Source: JAEULH01 sp963805915 (GTDB lineage Bacteria; Pseudomonadota; Alphaproteobacteria; Rhodospirillales; Defluviicoccaceae). Taken from it: a stretch of 64,000 nt of DNA. Position numbers and translations under genes: made by a program. The notes below the pieces were generated by a model, which ran no database searches, was not told the DNA's origin, and saw only the letters and a list, made by a program, of their open reading frames with translations. Shown one piece after another: positions 8,904 through 17,890 of this stretch (the first letter of the stretch is position 1; each line of letters opens with the position of its first letter). Location: contig CAWDWD010000007.1 of assembly GCA_963805915.1 (NCBI GenBank), forward strand, positions 460,222 to 524,221. The letters are read 5' to 3'.

Positions 8904-10301
8904 TCAAAAACCGCCGCCGGTGTGAAAATCGCCGCCCGCCCCCTCCTCCACCGCCGCCCCAGCCGCCGCCAAGCCGCCGCCCCAACCGCCGCCGCGCGGC
9001 ATCCGCGGCTGATGCCGGCGGCCGACCTCGCCCCAGAAGACATCGCGGCTGATCGCGCCGCCGAGCACCTGCCCGAGGAGGGATCCGAGCAACGCGCCGC
9101 CGGCCCCGCCGAAGCCCGCCTCGTCGAACATCCCGCGATTGTAGCCGCGGCGACGGTAATCGCGGCGCAGCGACTCGATCTCGGCCATTTCCTTGCGGTG
9201 TTTGTCCTGATCGATCTTGGTCTGCTTGAGCGCCGCGATGATTCGCTGCTCTTCGCTCTCCAGTTGTTCAAGTCGCGCGACGGCGGCGTCGTCCTCGGGC
9301 GTCCGGGTTCGCTCAGCCTGGTCGCGCAACGTCCGCAGGTCCTGCTGGCGGAGCGCGTCCTCGATGACCTTGGTCGCTGTCCGAATGGTGGGATCGTCGC
9401 CGGCGATCATTTTCGCGCGGCGGTCGTGCGCATCGATGAGCTTCTTCGCATTGGCCTCGATCCGATCGTCGATCGCGTCGATCTTGGCCTCGGCTTCGTC
9501 AAGCTCGGCGCGGCGCGCGCCGGCATCGCCCTCCTTCAGCGCGGCGTCCTGCAACTCGCTCAACCGCACCTTTTCCGCGTTGGCCAGTTCGCGCTGGCGC
9601 TCGGCATGCTCGGCGAGGCGGCGGGGAATCTCGTTGAGCATCGCGAAGCTGGCTCTCGCCTTGTCGTAGCCGGCCAACCGCGCGACCCAGCCGTCCATCA
9701 TCCGGGTGAAGATCCCGGCGCGGTAGGCGGACGTGGCGTAGCCGCGCTTCCACAGGTACTGGAAAAGCTCGTCCGCCTCGTAGGGTTCGCCCTTCTCGGC
9801 GCGGTCGGCTTCGGCCTGCTGGGTCTTGCTTTCGGCCGCGGCGGCGACCTGGTCTGCGCGTTGCGCCGCCTCAACCTGTTGCTGATAGGGTCGTGTCTGT
9901 TCAAGCCGCGCGCGCGTCGCGTCCGCGGCGGCATCGAACGCATGTTGGCGATCCTCGACGGCGGCCGCGGCCATCGTGCGGTTGGCCTGGAGGGCTTGCG
10001 ACTCGGTCGACAGCGCCGAAATCTCGGAATCGATTTCGGCGGTGACCGTCGAACGGCGTTGCAGCGCCGTACGAACGCTCGCGTCGATTGATTTCAGCCG
10101 CTCGATGAGCGGATCGCCCTCGGCCAGGCCAAGCCGGATCTCGGCCAATGAGCGGTAGGCCTCGCTCTCCTCGTTGCGGACCTGCAACAACCGGTTGCTC
10201 AGATCGTTCATCCGGGTGCTGACGGCGCCGGTTTGCTGTTGGGCTCGCGCGAACGCCTCGTCGATCGAGCCGATCACCTGCAATCCGCTATGCATCATCA
10301 T
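8904..10301 (-). CDS. Hypothetical coiled-coil protein with glycine-rich C-terminus
   Basis: A 465-residue protein not assigned to a named family. Residues about 10-370 are almost wholly charged, alanine-rich helix with heptad-like spacing (for example around 'RLEQLESEEQRIIAALKQ'), suggesting long coiled coils. One less charged block near residues 175-215 contains 'ELFQYLWKRGYATSAYRAG'. After a basic stretch 'RRDYRRRGYNRGMFDEAG', the tail is rich in Gly/Ala ('GGAGGALLGSLLGQVLGGAISRD') and ends with many glycines. No signal peptide or clear transmembrane helix is seen. The ATG triplet at 10301 directly follows the stop codon of the upstream gene, so the two are almost certainly co-translated. 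It is the third gene of a three-gene set. Confidence 0.7.
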   Translation of the reverse strand: MMMHSGLQVIGSIDEAFARAQQQTGAVSTRMNDLSNRLLQVRNEESEAYRSLAEIRLGLAEGDPLIERLKSIDASVRTALQRRSTVTAEIDSEISALSTESQALQANRTMAAAAVEDRQHAFDAAADATRARLEQTRPYQQQVEAAQRADQVAAAAESKTQQAEADRAEKGEPYEADELFQYLWKRGYATSAYRAGIFTRMMDGWVARLAGYDKARASFAMLNEIPRRLAEHAERQRELANAEKVRLSELQDAALKEGDAGARRAELDEAEAKIDAIDDRIEANAKKLIDAHDRRAKMIAGDDPTIRTATKVIEDALRQQDLRTLRDQAERTRTPEDDAAVARLEQLESEEQRIIAALKQTKIDQDKHRKEMAEIESLRRDYRRRGYNRGMFDEAGFGGAGGALLGSLLGQVLGGAISRDVFWGEVGRRHQPRMPRGGGWGGGLAAAGAAVEEGAGGDFHTGGGF

Positions 10302-11276
10302 CTACCATTCGAGGATGGTGCCGCCCAACGTCGGGAAGTTGTAACGCGGCACGAGGGCGCCGACCTCCTTTACGGCGAACCGGTTGTTCTGGATGATGCC
10401 GTCATCCAGCTTGTCGGCGCGAACCCGATTGAACGTCTGTTCGTCGACGCGGATGCCGAACACGCTGGTCCGCGCCGTCTTGTTGTCTTCTTCGCTGCTG
10501 ATGTTCAGCGTCACCGGGCGGCCCTTGTCATCCAAGGCCTCGACCAGGATGTAGTAGTTCCGCCCCGAGGGATTGACCTTCGGGACCCTCCAGACGCCAC
10601 TCGGTTGACCCGATTTCGAGACGATCCGCAGCACATAGGATTCCTCGAGCTGGGTCCGCAGATCCGTAAGCTGGGCCAGCTTCTCGCGCGCCGTCGGGGC
10701 GTCGCCGGCCTTGAGCGCCGCGTCGGCGGCGGCGGCCAAGGCGCGGGCCTGATCTTTCGCGGTGTCGACCTTGCTGACCTGGAGGATGCGGTTCAGTTCG
10801 GTTTGGACCTGACGGGGAAGTGTCTCGGAGATTTCTCGCGCCTGCTCGGCGACCTGACGCTCGGCCGGAAGCTTGATTGCGAAATACCAACCGCCGGCGA
10901 GGGCGGCGAGAATGCCCGCGCAGATCGCGAAAACCTTGAAAATCTTGCCGCGCCGGACCCAGACGAGCGCAAGCGATCTGGCAAGGCCGGGATGGCGCGG
11001 GCTGTAGGCGAACCGATCCTCGCGCAGCGCCGCCACACCCTCGTCGAGAATGTGTTCGGGAACGTCGATCCCTTGCGCGGCATAGAGCTTGCGCAGGCGC
11101 TCCTTCATTTGGGCGTCGCGCTCGTCGGCGCCCAGCTCGCGCTCGACGAGCCGGTCGGCGTGACGCAGGTTGTCGACCACGTCCATCGCCAGCATGACGT
11201 CGTCGAGCGGCGCGCCCGTCGGTTGCCCACCGAGGCTTCCTGGGAGTGTTGCCCCCGCTTGCGCGGACCCGGCCAT
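10302..11276 (-). CDS. DUF6384-like membrane-anchored protein
   Basis: A 324-residue protein with a cytoplasmic N-terminal part (residues about 25-105, starting 'PLDDVMLAMDVVDNLRHADRLV'), one strong transmembrane helix (about 118-135, 'FAICAGILAALAGGWYFAI') and a C-terminal domain of about 190 residues. That domain starts with a helical segment and ends in a beta-rich region, 'YYILVEALDDKGRPVTLNIS'. I associate it with the DUF6384 family from memory of the N-terminal pattern, with moderate confidence. It lies 8 bases after the TelA-like gene and abuts the coiled-coil gene, so all three probably form one operon. Confidence 0.65.
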   Translation of the reverse strand: MAGSAQAGATLPGSLGGQPTGAPLDDVMLAMDVVDNLRHADRLVERELGADERDAQMKERLRKLYAAQGIDVPEHILDEGVAALREDRFAYSPRHPGLARSLALVWVRRGKIFKVFAICAGILAALAGGWYFAIKLPAERQVAEQAREISETLPRQVQTELNRILQVSKVDTAKDQARALAAAADAALKAGDAPTAREKLAQLTDLRTQLEESYVLRIVSKSGQPSGVWRVPKVNPSGRNYYILVEALDDKGRPVTLNISSEEDNKTARTSVFGIRVDEQTFNRVRADKLDDGIIQNNRFAVKEVGALVPRYNFPTLGGTILEW

Positions 11277-11284
11277 GCGACCGC

Positions 11285-12469
11285 TCAGTTCCGAGCCGCG
11301 ACCAGCTGGGCGCTGTGTTTCGCGAGCTGCGCCATGCGGCGTTTGCCGTCCTCGACGGCGTCATGGATATCGTGGGCGTTCTTGGTGCTGAGCTGGCGCA
11401 TCTCCTCGATCGTGCCGCGCGACCGCTCCTGGAAATTGACCACCGACTGGACCAGCATCTTCACCAATTCGGCCCTGATGGTCGGCCCATAGCCGGCGCG
11501 AATCGCCTCGTCCTGGATCTTGCCGCCGATCTCCGATAGCGTCTCCAGGCTCTGGTTGATCCCCTCCTTCATCTTGTTGAGGGTCTGGGTGCTCTCGTTC
11601 AGGCCATGCATGCCGGTGAACGATGCGCTGAGCGCGGTCAGGACGAACTCGTTGGTCGAAAAGAAGCTGACCGACTGCTGATAGACGCGCTCCTTGGCGC
11701 TCGTCGTCTGCATCAGGCGCGCCATGATCACTTCGGAGGTGTTGTAGCCGACCGTCAGGTTGTCGCTGAGATCCTTGGCGACCTGGTAGCGCTGCTCCTC
11801 GTTTTGCAACACCCGCAGCTTCTCGTCGCGGGCCAGTTCGAGCCTGGCCCGCTCGGCCGGCTCGACATTGACCGCGGCTTCGACGTCCCTGGACGCGGCT
11901 TCAACGCCGGCCTTGGCCTCGTCGAGCTTGCCTTCCGCCTTCTTCAGCACCTCCAGGGCCATGACCTCGGCCTCTTTCATGGCGCCACGAAAATCGCGAT
12001 AGGATTCGAGGATCAGGCGCTCGCGCTCGATCTGGTCGTTGGTCGCCTTGGCGACGTCGAGGTAGGTCGCCTTGATCTTGTTGAAGCGGGTGGCGATGTC
12101 GCCGCGGGTGGCCTTCTGCCAGATATTGGACAACCGCTCGAAGGTATCGATCTTTCCGTCCTCGATCTGATCGACCATCTGCTTGGCATCGTCGCGGATC
12201 GAGTTGAAGGCCTCGGCGATGTCGTTATAGCGCTCGCCGATGCTCATGGCGGTGATCTGCTCGCGCACCACCTCGTTGAACAGCGACATCTGATCGAGCG
12301 TGCGCGCAATCAGGGTGATGCGCTGCTCGTCGAGCCCCGCGATCTGGTTCAGCAGCGCGGTCATCGGCGCGACCGCGTCTCTCTTTTCGGGGACCAAGCC
12401 AAGATCGCGCAGCGTGCTCAGCGCCTTGTCGAGATATTGCATCGGTTGGCTAATCGCGACTTCGCCCAT
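11285..12469 (-). CDS. Helical protein remotely similar to TelA-type proteins
   Basis: A 394-residue, almost wholly alpha-helical protein without signal peptide or membrane segment. It begins 'MGEVAISQPMQYLDKALSTL' and has long amphipathic helices. A central stretch reads 'QSVSFFSTNEFVLTALSASFT', followed by a helical 'ESTQTLNKMKEGINQSLETL' repeat region. The order of helices recalls toxic-anion-resistance (TelA) proteins, but this is a remote structural impression and no motif settles it. It is the first gene of the set with the DUF6384-like and coiled-coil proteins. A cytosolic scaffold working with a membrane-anchored partner is an inference only. Confidence 0.55.
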   Translation of the reverse strand: MGEVAISQPMQYLDKALSTLRDLGLVPEKRDAVAPMTALLNQIAGLDEQRITLIARTLDQMSLFNEVVREQITAMSIGERYNDIAEAFNSIRDDAKQMVDQIEDGKIDTFERLSNIWQKATRGDIATRFNKIKATYLDVAKATNDQIERERLILESYRDFRGAMKEAEVMALEVLKKAEGKLDEAKAGVEAASRDVEAAVNVEPAERARLELARDEKLRVLQNEEQRYQVAKDLSDNLTVGYNTSEVIMARLMQTTSAKERVYQQSVSFFSTNEFVLTALSASFTGMHGLNESTQTLNKMKEGINQSLETLSEIGGKIQDEAIRAGYGPTIRAELVKMLVQSVVNFQERSRGTIEEMRQLSTKNAHDIHDAVEDGKRRMAQLAKHSAQLVAARN

Positions 12470-12560
12470 GGTTAAGACCTTCCGCGCCCGTGTTCTTGAT
12501 GTTTCCTCAATTCAGCAGCGAACGATACCCGTACGCAATCGCGCAAGCCATAGATAAGGT

Positions 12561-13790
12561 TCAGACCGCCGCCGGGTCGCTGAGCAGCCGGGCGGGGAAG
12601 CCGCCCGCGCCAAGCTGGTCGAGAATGTCGCGGACATGTTCGCGATCGCGCGTTTCGACGACCACGTCCAGCTCGACCATGCGGATTGGCACGTCGTGAA
12701 AGAGCCGCTGGTGACTGAGCTCGACGATGTTGGCCTCGGCGGCGCCGAGGATGTTCGTGACCCGCGCCAGGGCACCGGGAGCGTCGCCGACGACAACGCG
12801 GATTTGCACCAGCCGGCCGTCGCGAACCAGACCGCGCATGAGAATGGACGCGAGCAGCCTTGAATCGATGTTTCCGCCGCAGATGATTACGCCGACGCGA
12901 CGGCCGGCGAACGCCTTGGCGTGCGCCAAAACCGCGGCGAGCCCGGCCGCTCCGGCGCCTTCGGCCACGGTCTTTTCGATTTCGATCAAGGCGAGGATCG
13001 CGCGTTCGATATCGCTTTCGCTGACCGTAAGGATGTCGTCGACGAACTGGTCGACGAGCCGCCGGGTGATCAGGCCGGCGGTCTTGACGGCGATCCCTTC
13101 GGCGATGGTCTGGCCGCCGACGCACGTGCCGCCGCCGCGCGTCGCTTCCAGCATTGACGGGTAGAGCGCGCTTTGGACGCCGATCACCTTTAGTCGCGGC
13201 GCGACGGCTTTGGCCGCGATGGCGCAACCGGCGATCAGACCGCCGCCCCCGATCGGCGCCACCAGCATCTCCAGATCGGGAACATCATCGAGCATCTCCA
13301 AGGCGATGGTTCCCTGGCCGGCGATAATCGCCTCGTCGTCGAACGGATGAACGAAGGTCAGCCCCTCGGCCTTGGACAACCTCCGGGCCTCCTCGGCGGC
13401 ATCGTCGAAGCCGTCACCGTGGAGGATGACCCGGGCGCCGAAGTTGCGGGTATGGGCGACCTTCACGAACGGCGTGCCGCGCGGCATGACGATGGTCGCT
13501 GGAATACCCAATCGCTCCGCATGGTAGGCGACGCCGAGAGCATGGTTGCCGGCCGACATCGCTATGACGCCGCACCTGCGCTCCGCCGCGCCGAGCGACG
13601 ACAGCTTGACCAGGGCGCCGCGTTCCTTGAATGACGCGGTGTACTGAAGGTTCTCCATCTTGAGAGACAGCGTCGCGCCGCTAAGCGCCGAAAGAACCCG
13701 GCTGGAGACGGACGGCGTGCGGACGACCGCGCCGTTCATGGTCCGCGCGGCGGCGCGAATATCATCGATCGTAACCGTCACGTCGTTCAT
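12561..13790 (-). CDS. Threonine dehydratase (threonine ammonia-lyase) with C-terminal ACT domain
   Basis: A 409-residue PLP enzyme. The PLP lysine is K55 in 'TASFKERGA', and the phosphate-binding glycine loop is 'APIGGGGLIAG' near residue 180. The N-terminal catalytic fold covers about residues 1-320. A single ACT domain follows from about 330 ('LVQIRVVVGDAPGALARVTN'). It converts threonine to 2-oxobutanoate and ammonia. The single ACT domain and length match the short threonine ammonia-lyase type rather than the 500-residue E. coli IlvA with its paired regulatory domains, so no firm choice between ilvA and tdcB is made. It stands alone, 90 bases from the TelA-like gene. Confidence 0.9.
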   Translation of the reverse strand: MNDVTVTIDDIRAAARTMNGAVVRTPSVSSRVLSALSGATLSLKMENLQYTASFKERGALVKLSSLGAAERRCGVIAMSAGNHALGVAYHAERLGIPATIVMPRGTPFVKVAHTRNFGARVILHGDGFDDAAEEARRLSKAEGLTFVHPFDDEAIIAGQGTIALEMLDDVPDLEMLVAPIGGGGLIAGCAIAAKAVAPRLKVIGVQSALYPSMLEATRGGGTCVGGQTIAEGIAVKTAGLITRRLVDQFVDDILTVSESDIERAILALIEIEKTVAEGAGAAGLAAVLAHAKAFAGRRVGVIICGGNIDSRLLASILMRGLVRDGRLVQIRVVVGDAPGALARVTNILGAAEANIVELSHQRLFHDVPIRMVELDVVVETRDREHVRDILDQLGAGGFPARLLSDPAAV

Positions 13791-13933
13791 CCTTGCCGAC
13801 CGGCCTCGACTGGCATCCTTGCCGACCAGCGTCCTTGTACCGGCGCTCCGACATAAGGCGTGGCCGCATCCTGTCGAGTGGGTAGAGTAGCCGGGTGTTC
13901 ACCGGAGACGAAACTTTAAGGGAGATGAACAGG

Positions 13934-14431
13934 ATGCATAGCTACGCAGCAGCCGCGTTGGCCATCGTTTTCGCCGCCGCGCCGGCCTTCGCCGAGGCGC
14001 CGGATAAAGCCGAGGCTAAACTTGCCGCGCCCGATGGCAAATCCGTTGGCGCCGCGACGCTCGAGAGCACGCCGCACGGCGTCCTTATCCATGTCAAGGT
14101 CGAGGGGTTGCCGCCCGGCGCGCACGGCATTCACCTCCACGCGGTCGGCGCGTGCAGCCCCGACTTCAAGGCGGCGGCCGGACACATCAAGTCATCGGAC
14201 AATCAGCACGGCCTGCGCAACCCGCAAGGACCCGAAGCCGGCGACCTTCCCAACCTCTATGTCGGCACCGATGGCCGGGGCGAGGCGGAGTTCTTCACTA
14301 GCTTGGTCACCATGGACAGTCTGTTCGACGCCGACGGATCGGCCGTGGTCATTCACGCCAACGCCGATGACCAGATGACTCAACCGATCGGCGGATCCGG
14401 CGACCGCATCGCCTGCGGCGTCATCAAGTAA
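13934..14431 (+). CDS. sodC: Cu/Zn superoxide dismutase
   Basis: A 165-residue secreted enzyme. The signal peptide (MHSYAAAALAIVFAAAPAFA) is followed by the mature domain. Metal ligands are visible in 'GIHLHAVGAC' (Cu histidines) and 'AAGHIKSSDNQHG' (Zn region), with the conserved ends 'VVIHANADD' and 'GSGDRIACGVI'; the two cysteines would form the structural disulfide. The ATG at 13934 is chosen over those at 13895 and 13925 because AAGGGAG (13918-13924) lies 9 bases upstream and the signal peptide starts there. It detoxifies superoxide in the periplasm. It diverges from the threonine dehydratase gene. Confidence 0.93.
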   Translation: MHSYAAAALAIVFAAAPAFAEAPDKAEAKLAAPDGKSVGAATLESTPHGVLIHVKVEGLPPGAHGIHLHAVGACSPDFKAAAGHIKSSDNQHGLRNPQGPEAGDLPNLYVGTDGRGEAEFFTSLVTMDSLFDADGSAVVIHANADDQMTQPIGGSGDRIACGVIK

Positions 14432-14871
14432 TCCCGACCGGGCGACGAGACGCCGGGTCGCAGACGATAGCGCCGACCCGGCGCCTCGCGTGCACGACTC
14501 GCCTGCGCCTTCCGCACGCGGCACGGCCACGCGCAGCGCTCCGACCGCCATCGACTTCATGCTCCCGCCCCGGACATCCGCCGGCATCCGACGGGGTCGC
14601 GCGATAGGCCTCATCCCCGCGAGTATTCTTCACTGCTCACGCTGACTGCGCGGGAGTCGAAAGCGGCACCCCGGCTGGGGCTGCTGCATAAGCGCCACAA
14701 GGTGCGGACCGTGACAGTCCTTAAGACATTATTTAACTTGATTGGAGCACATAGAAGGCAGACGGTCTTCTAAAGAATTGCGCTGACTGAATCTTTGCTG
14801 ACTACGCTTTTTGTACGTCGTGCCTCCGGCATCCGGAGCCGACCATTTTGCAGGGGCATGGGGCCGAACAG
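14432..14871. other. Gene-free region between sodC and an acyltransferase gene
   Basis: About 440 bases with no convincing reading frame. A locally AT-richer stretch at about 14718-14790 (ATTATTTAACTTGATT) may hold the promoter of the downstream acyltransferase gene. No repeat, RNA gene or strong hairpin was recognised. Confidence 0.5.
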
Positions 14872-15594
14872 ATGGGCATCCGAGAGCGAGTCCGGCAAAA
14901 AGCGGCGTCCATATCGCACGAATACTACGGCCGGCCGCCGCGCTCGGCCGGCGAGACACTGTGCGTGGCCCGCGAACTCCTCGGCCATTACGGCGTCATG
15001 GCTCTCCACCTGGTCAAGGGCAGGTATGCCTTGCGCAAGTGCCAGCGGGGCCGCTGGCCGAGGGTCCAAGGCAGGGTGATCGTGAACGCCAAAGGGCCGA
15101 TCCGTATCGGCGATTTTTGTGACATCAAGGGCCACCGGGCGCCGACACAGTTTTCGGTGTCGCGCAACGCGCGGTTGGACATCGGCGACGAGACGTTCAT
15201 TAACACCGGCACGCTCCTCTCGGCGACCCGGTCCATCACGATCGGCCGCGAGTGCCGGATCGGCAATGACGTCCTGATCATGGACAGCGATTTCCACAAC
15301 GTCGACGTCCGCGACGCCGAGCCCAAGGGCGGCGACATCGTCATTGGCGACGGCGTCTGGCTGGCTGCCCGCGTCATCGTTCTCAAGGGGGTGCGCATTG
15401 GCGAAGGCGCGGTCGTTGCCGCCGGCGCGGTCGTGACGAAAAACGTCCCGGCCTACACCCTCGCCGCCGGCGCTCCCGCCCGCGTCATCCGCCAACTCGA
15501 CACCTGCCCGGTTCGCCTTGTCAGCACAACCGGAGAGGATACGGAAGGGGGCGAAGCTGTTGCGCCACCGCCCGCCCTATCGGACGTCGCATAG
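14872..15594 (+). CDS. Hexapeptide-repeat acyltransferase (LbH family)
   Basis: A 240-residue protein. From about residue 75 it has a left-handed beta-helix with imperfect hexapeptide repeats: 'VIVNAKGPIRIGDFC', 'RLDIGDETFINTG', 'SITIGRECRIGNDVLIM', 'GDIVIGDGVWLAARVIV', 'GVRIGEGAVVAAGAVVTK'. The end 'AGAPARVIR' is the standard close of sugar O-acetyltransferases. The SDFHNVD segment supplies the likely catalytic His. Such enzymes acetylate sugars in surface polysaccharide or lipid-carrier pathways. The N-terminal 70 basic residues are not recognised. An in-frame ATG 24 bases upstream is possible. Confidence 0.82.
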   Translation: MGIRERVRQKAASISHEYYGRPPRSAGETLCVARELLGHYGVMALHLVKGRYALRKCQRGRWPRVQGRVIVNAKGPIRIGDFCDIKGHRAPTQFSVSRNARLDIGDETFINTGTLLSATRSITIGRECRIGNDVLIMDSDFHNVDVRDAEPKGGDIVIGDGVWLAARVIVLKGVRIGEGAVVAAGAVVTKNVPAYTLAAGAPARVIRQLDTCPVRLVSTTGEDTEGGEAVAPPPALSDVA

Positions 15595-15681
15595 CCGGTG
15601 GATCGCCGATAGCCGGCACTGGCGCCGCTTGCGCGTGAATGCGAAACTGCGCGCGAGCAGCATCAACCTGCGAGCGCTTGC

Positions 15682-16053
15682 ATGCCCGAACGTGTTTCCA
15701 GCCGCGACGTTTTCAAACCCAACGCCCAGGTCAGCCACGCCTTCGCCGGCACGATCGTCGGCGGGTTCCACCGCTGCGGACCCGACCCCTGGGACGACTA
15801 CGAATATCGGGCGGAGATCGGCGAAACCATCACGATCGTGCGGGATCTGCGCGTCCAAGTGGAAGACGAAGGCCCATGCGTCCGCCTGCGCCATCACGGC
15901 CAGGTCGTCGTCGTCGAATGGCGTCCACACGAGGACGATGGCCGGACCATTGATGAGCGCCGCGCGGACTTCCTCGCGCACTATCTGGGCGGCTATGCAG
16001 CCAAGCCCGGCATAGGCCCCGCCGCCGCCATCGCCCGCCTGCTCGGAAGTTAG
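15682..16053 (+). CDS. Hypothetical protein
   Basis: A 123-residue acidic protein without recognised family. The centre has an alternating hydrophobic/charged pattern ('YRAEIGETITIVRDLRVQV', 'HHGQVVVVEW') suggesting a beta-rich fold, followed by a helical end ('RRADFLAHYLGGYAA'). No signal peptide or membrane segment. A reading frame on the other strand covers the same DNA, but its composition looks like an antisense shadow (Arg/Asp/Val-rich, no structure). Confidence 0.45.
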   Translation: MPERVSSRDVFKPNAQVSHAFAGTIVGGFHRCGPDPWDDYEYRAEIGETITIVRDLRVQVEDEGPCVRLRHHGQVVVVEWRPHEDDGRTIDERRADFLAHYLGGYAAKPGIGPAAAIARLLGS

Positions 16054-16139
16054 CGAGCCACAGACAGACCTCCGCACCGGTCTCAAATCAATTCTTCGTT
16101 CGCGAAGCCAAGGAGCGGCGCACCGAACGGAGGCGAGCG

Positions 16140-16640
16140 TTATCTGGCCCGCCAATCGGTCGTAAAGTCGAGCATCTTAATCATTTCAAATAGCGTCACG
16201 CAGGTAACATCGCAGTCTCTGCACACGTCTGGAATCTTTCGATTGGCCCCCCGCTTCGCGGGCGCCGAGACTTCGAACGTTACGACTATGCGTTCCTTGT
16301 GGGCCGCGAAGCCGTAGGCGATGAGGAAAGGGTCTCGGCCAATTTTTTCCACATCGGTCTCATCGAGATCGGCACCATATCCAATCTGCGTCACGCGCGC
16401 GACCAGGATCGGGTCGGCATCCTCTTCAAAAAGAAGAGCGACCTTAATTTCTTCATCCTTGAGCCAATCTACGAGTTCGCCCTTCCCGGCGACGACCTCG
16501 TCGTACTGCTCAAAGGGAATTTTGATGCTTCCGGCTGCTCCGTGATAGCGAAGCCATTCCCAAAAGACAGGAAAACGCCGTAGTGGATAATACGTGCTAT
16601 CTGCGCGAATTAACGTGTCGGCGTCGAGAAGATAGATCAC
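16140..16640 (-). CDS. DUF4411 PIN-domain-like protein, putative toxin
   Basis: A 166-residue protein. The N-terminus 'MIYLLDADTLIRA' has the Asp residues (D6, D8) and hydrophobic strand typical of PIN-domain RNases. Later acidic positions include 'DPILVARV' and 'GRDPFLIAYGFAAH', the second with the conserved Asp before a hydrophobic helix. 'NRKIPDVCRD' and the end match DUF4411. It lies 6 bases after an XRE/ImmA-IrrE gene on the same strand, the usual partner. By family analogy it would be an endoribonuclease toxin; this is not demonstrated. Confidence 0.78.
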   Translation of the reverse strand: MIYLLDADTLIRADSTYYPLRRFPVFWEWLRYHGAAGSIKIPFEQYDEVVAGKGELVDWLKDEEIKVALLFEEDADPILVARVTQIGYGADLDETDVEKIGRDPFLIAYGFAAHKERIVVTFEVSAPAKRGANRKIPDVCRDCDVTCVTLFEMIKMLDFTTDWRAR

Positions 16641-16646
16641 GCGTTG

Positions 16647-17811
16647 TCACGCCGCACGGTTGACTTCTATGAGACGGTACACCGCGGTTGGCTTAACTCC
16701 GAGTACCGCTCCGGCCTTTGTTGTGGACAAGGCGCCATTTGCAACCATCCGTGTGACGACGTTGACAAGGCTGGGCCCGAGGCGATGGCGCCTCACCTTA
16801 TAGTAGTCGGGCCCTCCACTACCGGTCCGGCCAGCTTTGGAAGAAGCCAAGCGCTCAGCGTCGAAGGCGGCGCTTAAATCTTCGTAATCGACCGGCGCTA
16901 TTCGACCAGACCGCAAGAGATTATACGCAACCATCTTCCGGCTGAGAAACTTGCTTTCTGCAAATTTGCCGATCCGATAGCTAAGATCCTCAAAGCCTTT
17001 AGCATGTTCCGCGCCCACTTCGGCCAACTCGACCGGATCCAGGAGGAAACGTCCAGCAACGGCATCGCAAAATCTTTCCACTTTCGCTTCACCGTCATAA
17101 CCGCTGATCCCGGTTTCACCTAAAAAGACGTGCGCAAGCTCATGCAAGAGGGTGAAGGACCAGGCCGCACGAGAGTCCTTCTCATTAATAACGATAAAGG
17201 GCGCAACAGTGTCGGCCAGAGCGAAGCCGCGAAAGAGTTCGTGCGTCGAGGTCAGTGTGGTGGGTCCCAAGATTGCCCATGAGAAGCACGAAAACTCCAG
17301 CCTTCTCTGTTGCGGCTCGCAAAGCGGAAAACGCTTCGTCCAAACTCTTTCGCGCCCGGAACGCTTCGGCGGTGAAGCCCAGAACGTCCTGCATGGAGCC
17401 GACGAGCGTGTCCACCCCCTGGCTCATGCATGAGGAATCGACGAATAACAGGGGTTCGTCCTCTTCGGCCTCTTCAAGCGCCGCGCGCACCAACCCTTGC
17501 CGCGCTTGCACATTGCGCAGCAGCGCATTGAGGAGGGCCTCGCTTCCAACGCTTCGTCCCGCGGGCAACGTTCGGAAGTCTCGGCCTTTGTCGCTCTCCC
17601 GAGGCGGTGCCGGCAGATAAAATGTCAGTAGCGGCCGGCGATATATGCCGGCCATGGTGACAAGTTGCCGCCGGCTCGGTTCTCGCTCACCCGCCTCAAA
17701 CGTCTTCAGCGCATCGGCTCCGCTCAGATTTAACCTCTTGGCGGCCTCCTCTTCGGAGAGCCCCGCGGTCTCACGAGCCCAAACCAGTACTTTTGTCGGC
17801 ACCTTTGGCAT
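16647..17811 (-). pseudogene. XRE-type regulator with ImmA/IrrE metallopeptidase domain, frameshifted
   Basis: Two frames encode one protein of about 387 residues. The first (start at 17811, 'MPKVPTKVLVWARETAGLSEEEA') carries a helix-turn-helix at about residues 1-60 and a helical linker, and reaches 'FVLLMGNLGTHHTDLDART'. The second picks up at 'FRGFALADTVAPFIVINEKD' and contains the zinc peptidase motif HELAH in 'SFTLLHELAHVFLGETG'. The break lies at about 17232-17238, where one extra base follows the ACT codon. An ImmA/IrrE domain downstream of an XRE domain is typical of antitoxins or self-cleaving repressors. Pairing with the DUF4411 gene supports a toxin-antitoxin-like operon in which this gene comes first. 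Confidence 0.8.
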
Positions 17812-17890
17812 GAACGCATTGTGCAGCAATTTGCCAACGCGTCAAAGATCTATACATAAAGACAGGCCGGTTTTTCGCCAGCGTGGCAGC

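Noticed and set aside
15577..16155. 192-codon leftward frame opposite the small hypothetical gene
   Set aside because: The opposite frame at 15682-16053 has a more protein-like pattern of strands and helices; this one looks like its shadow.
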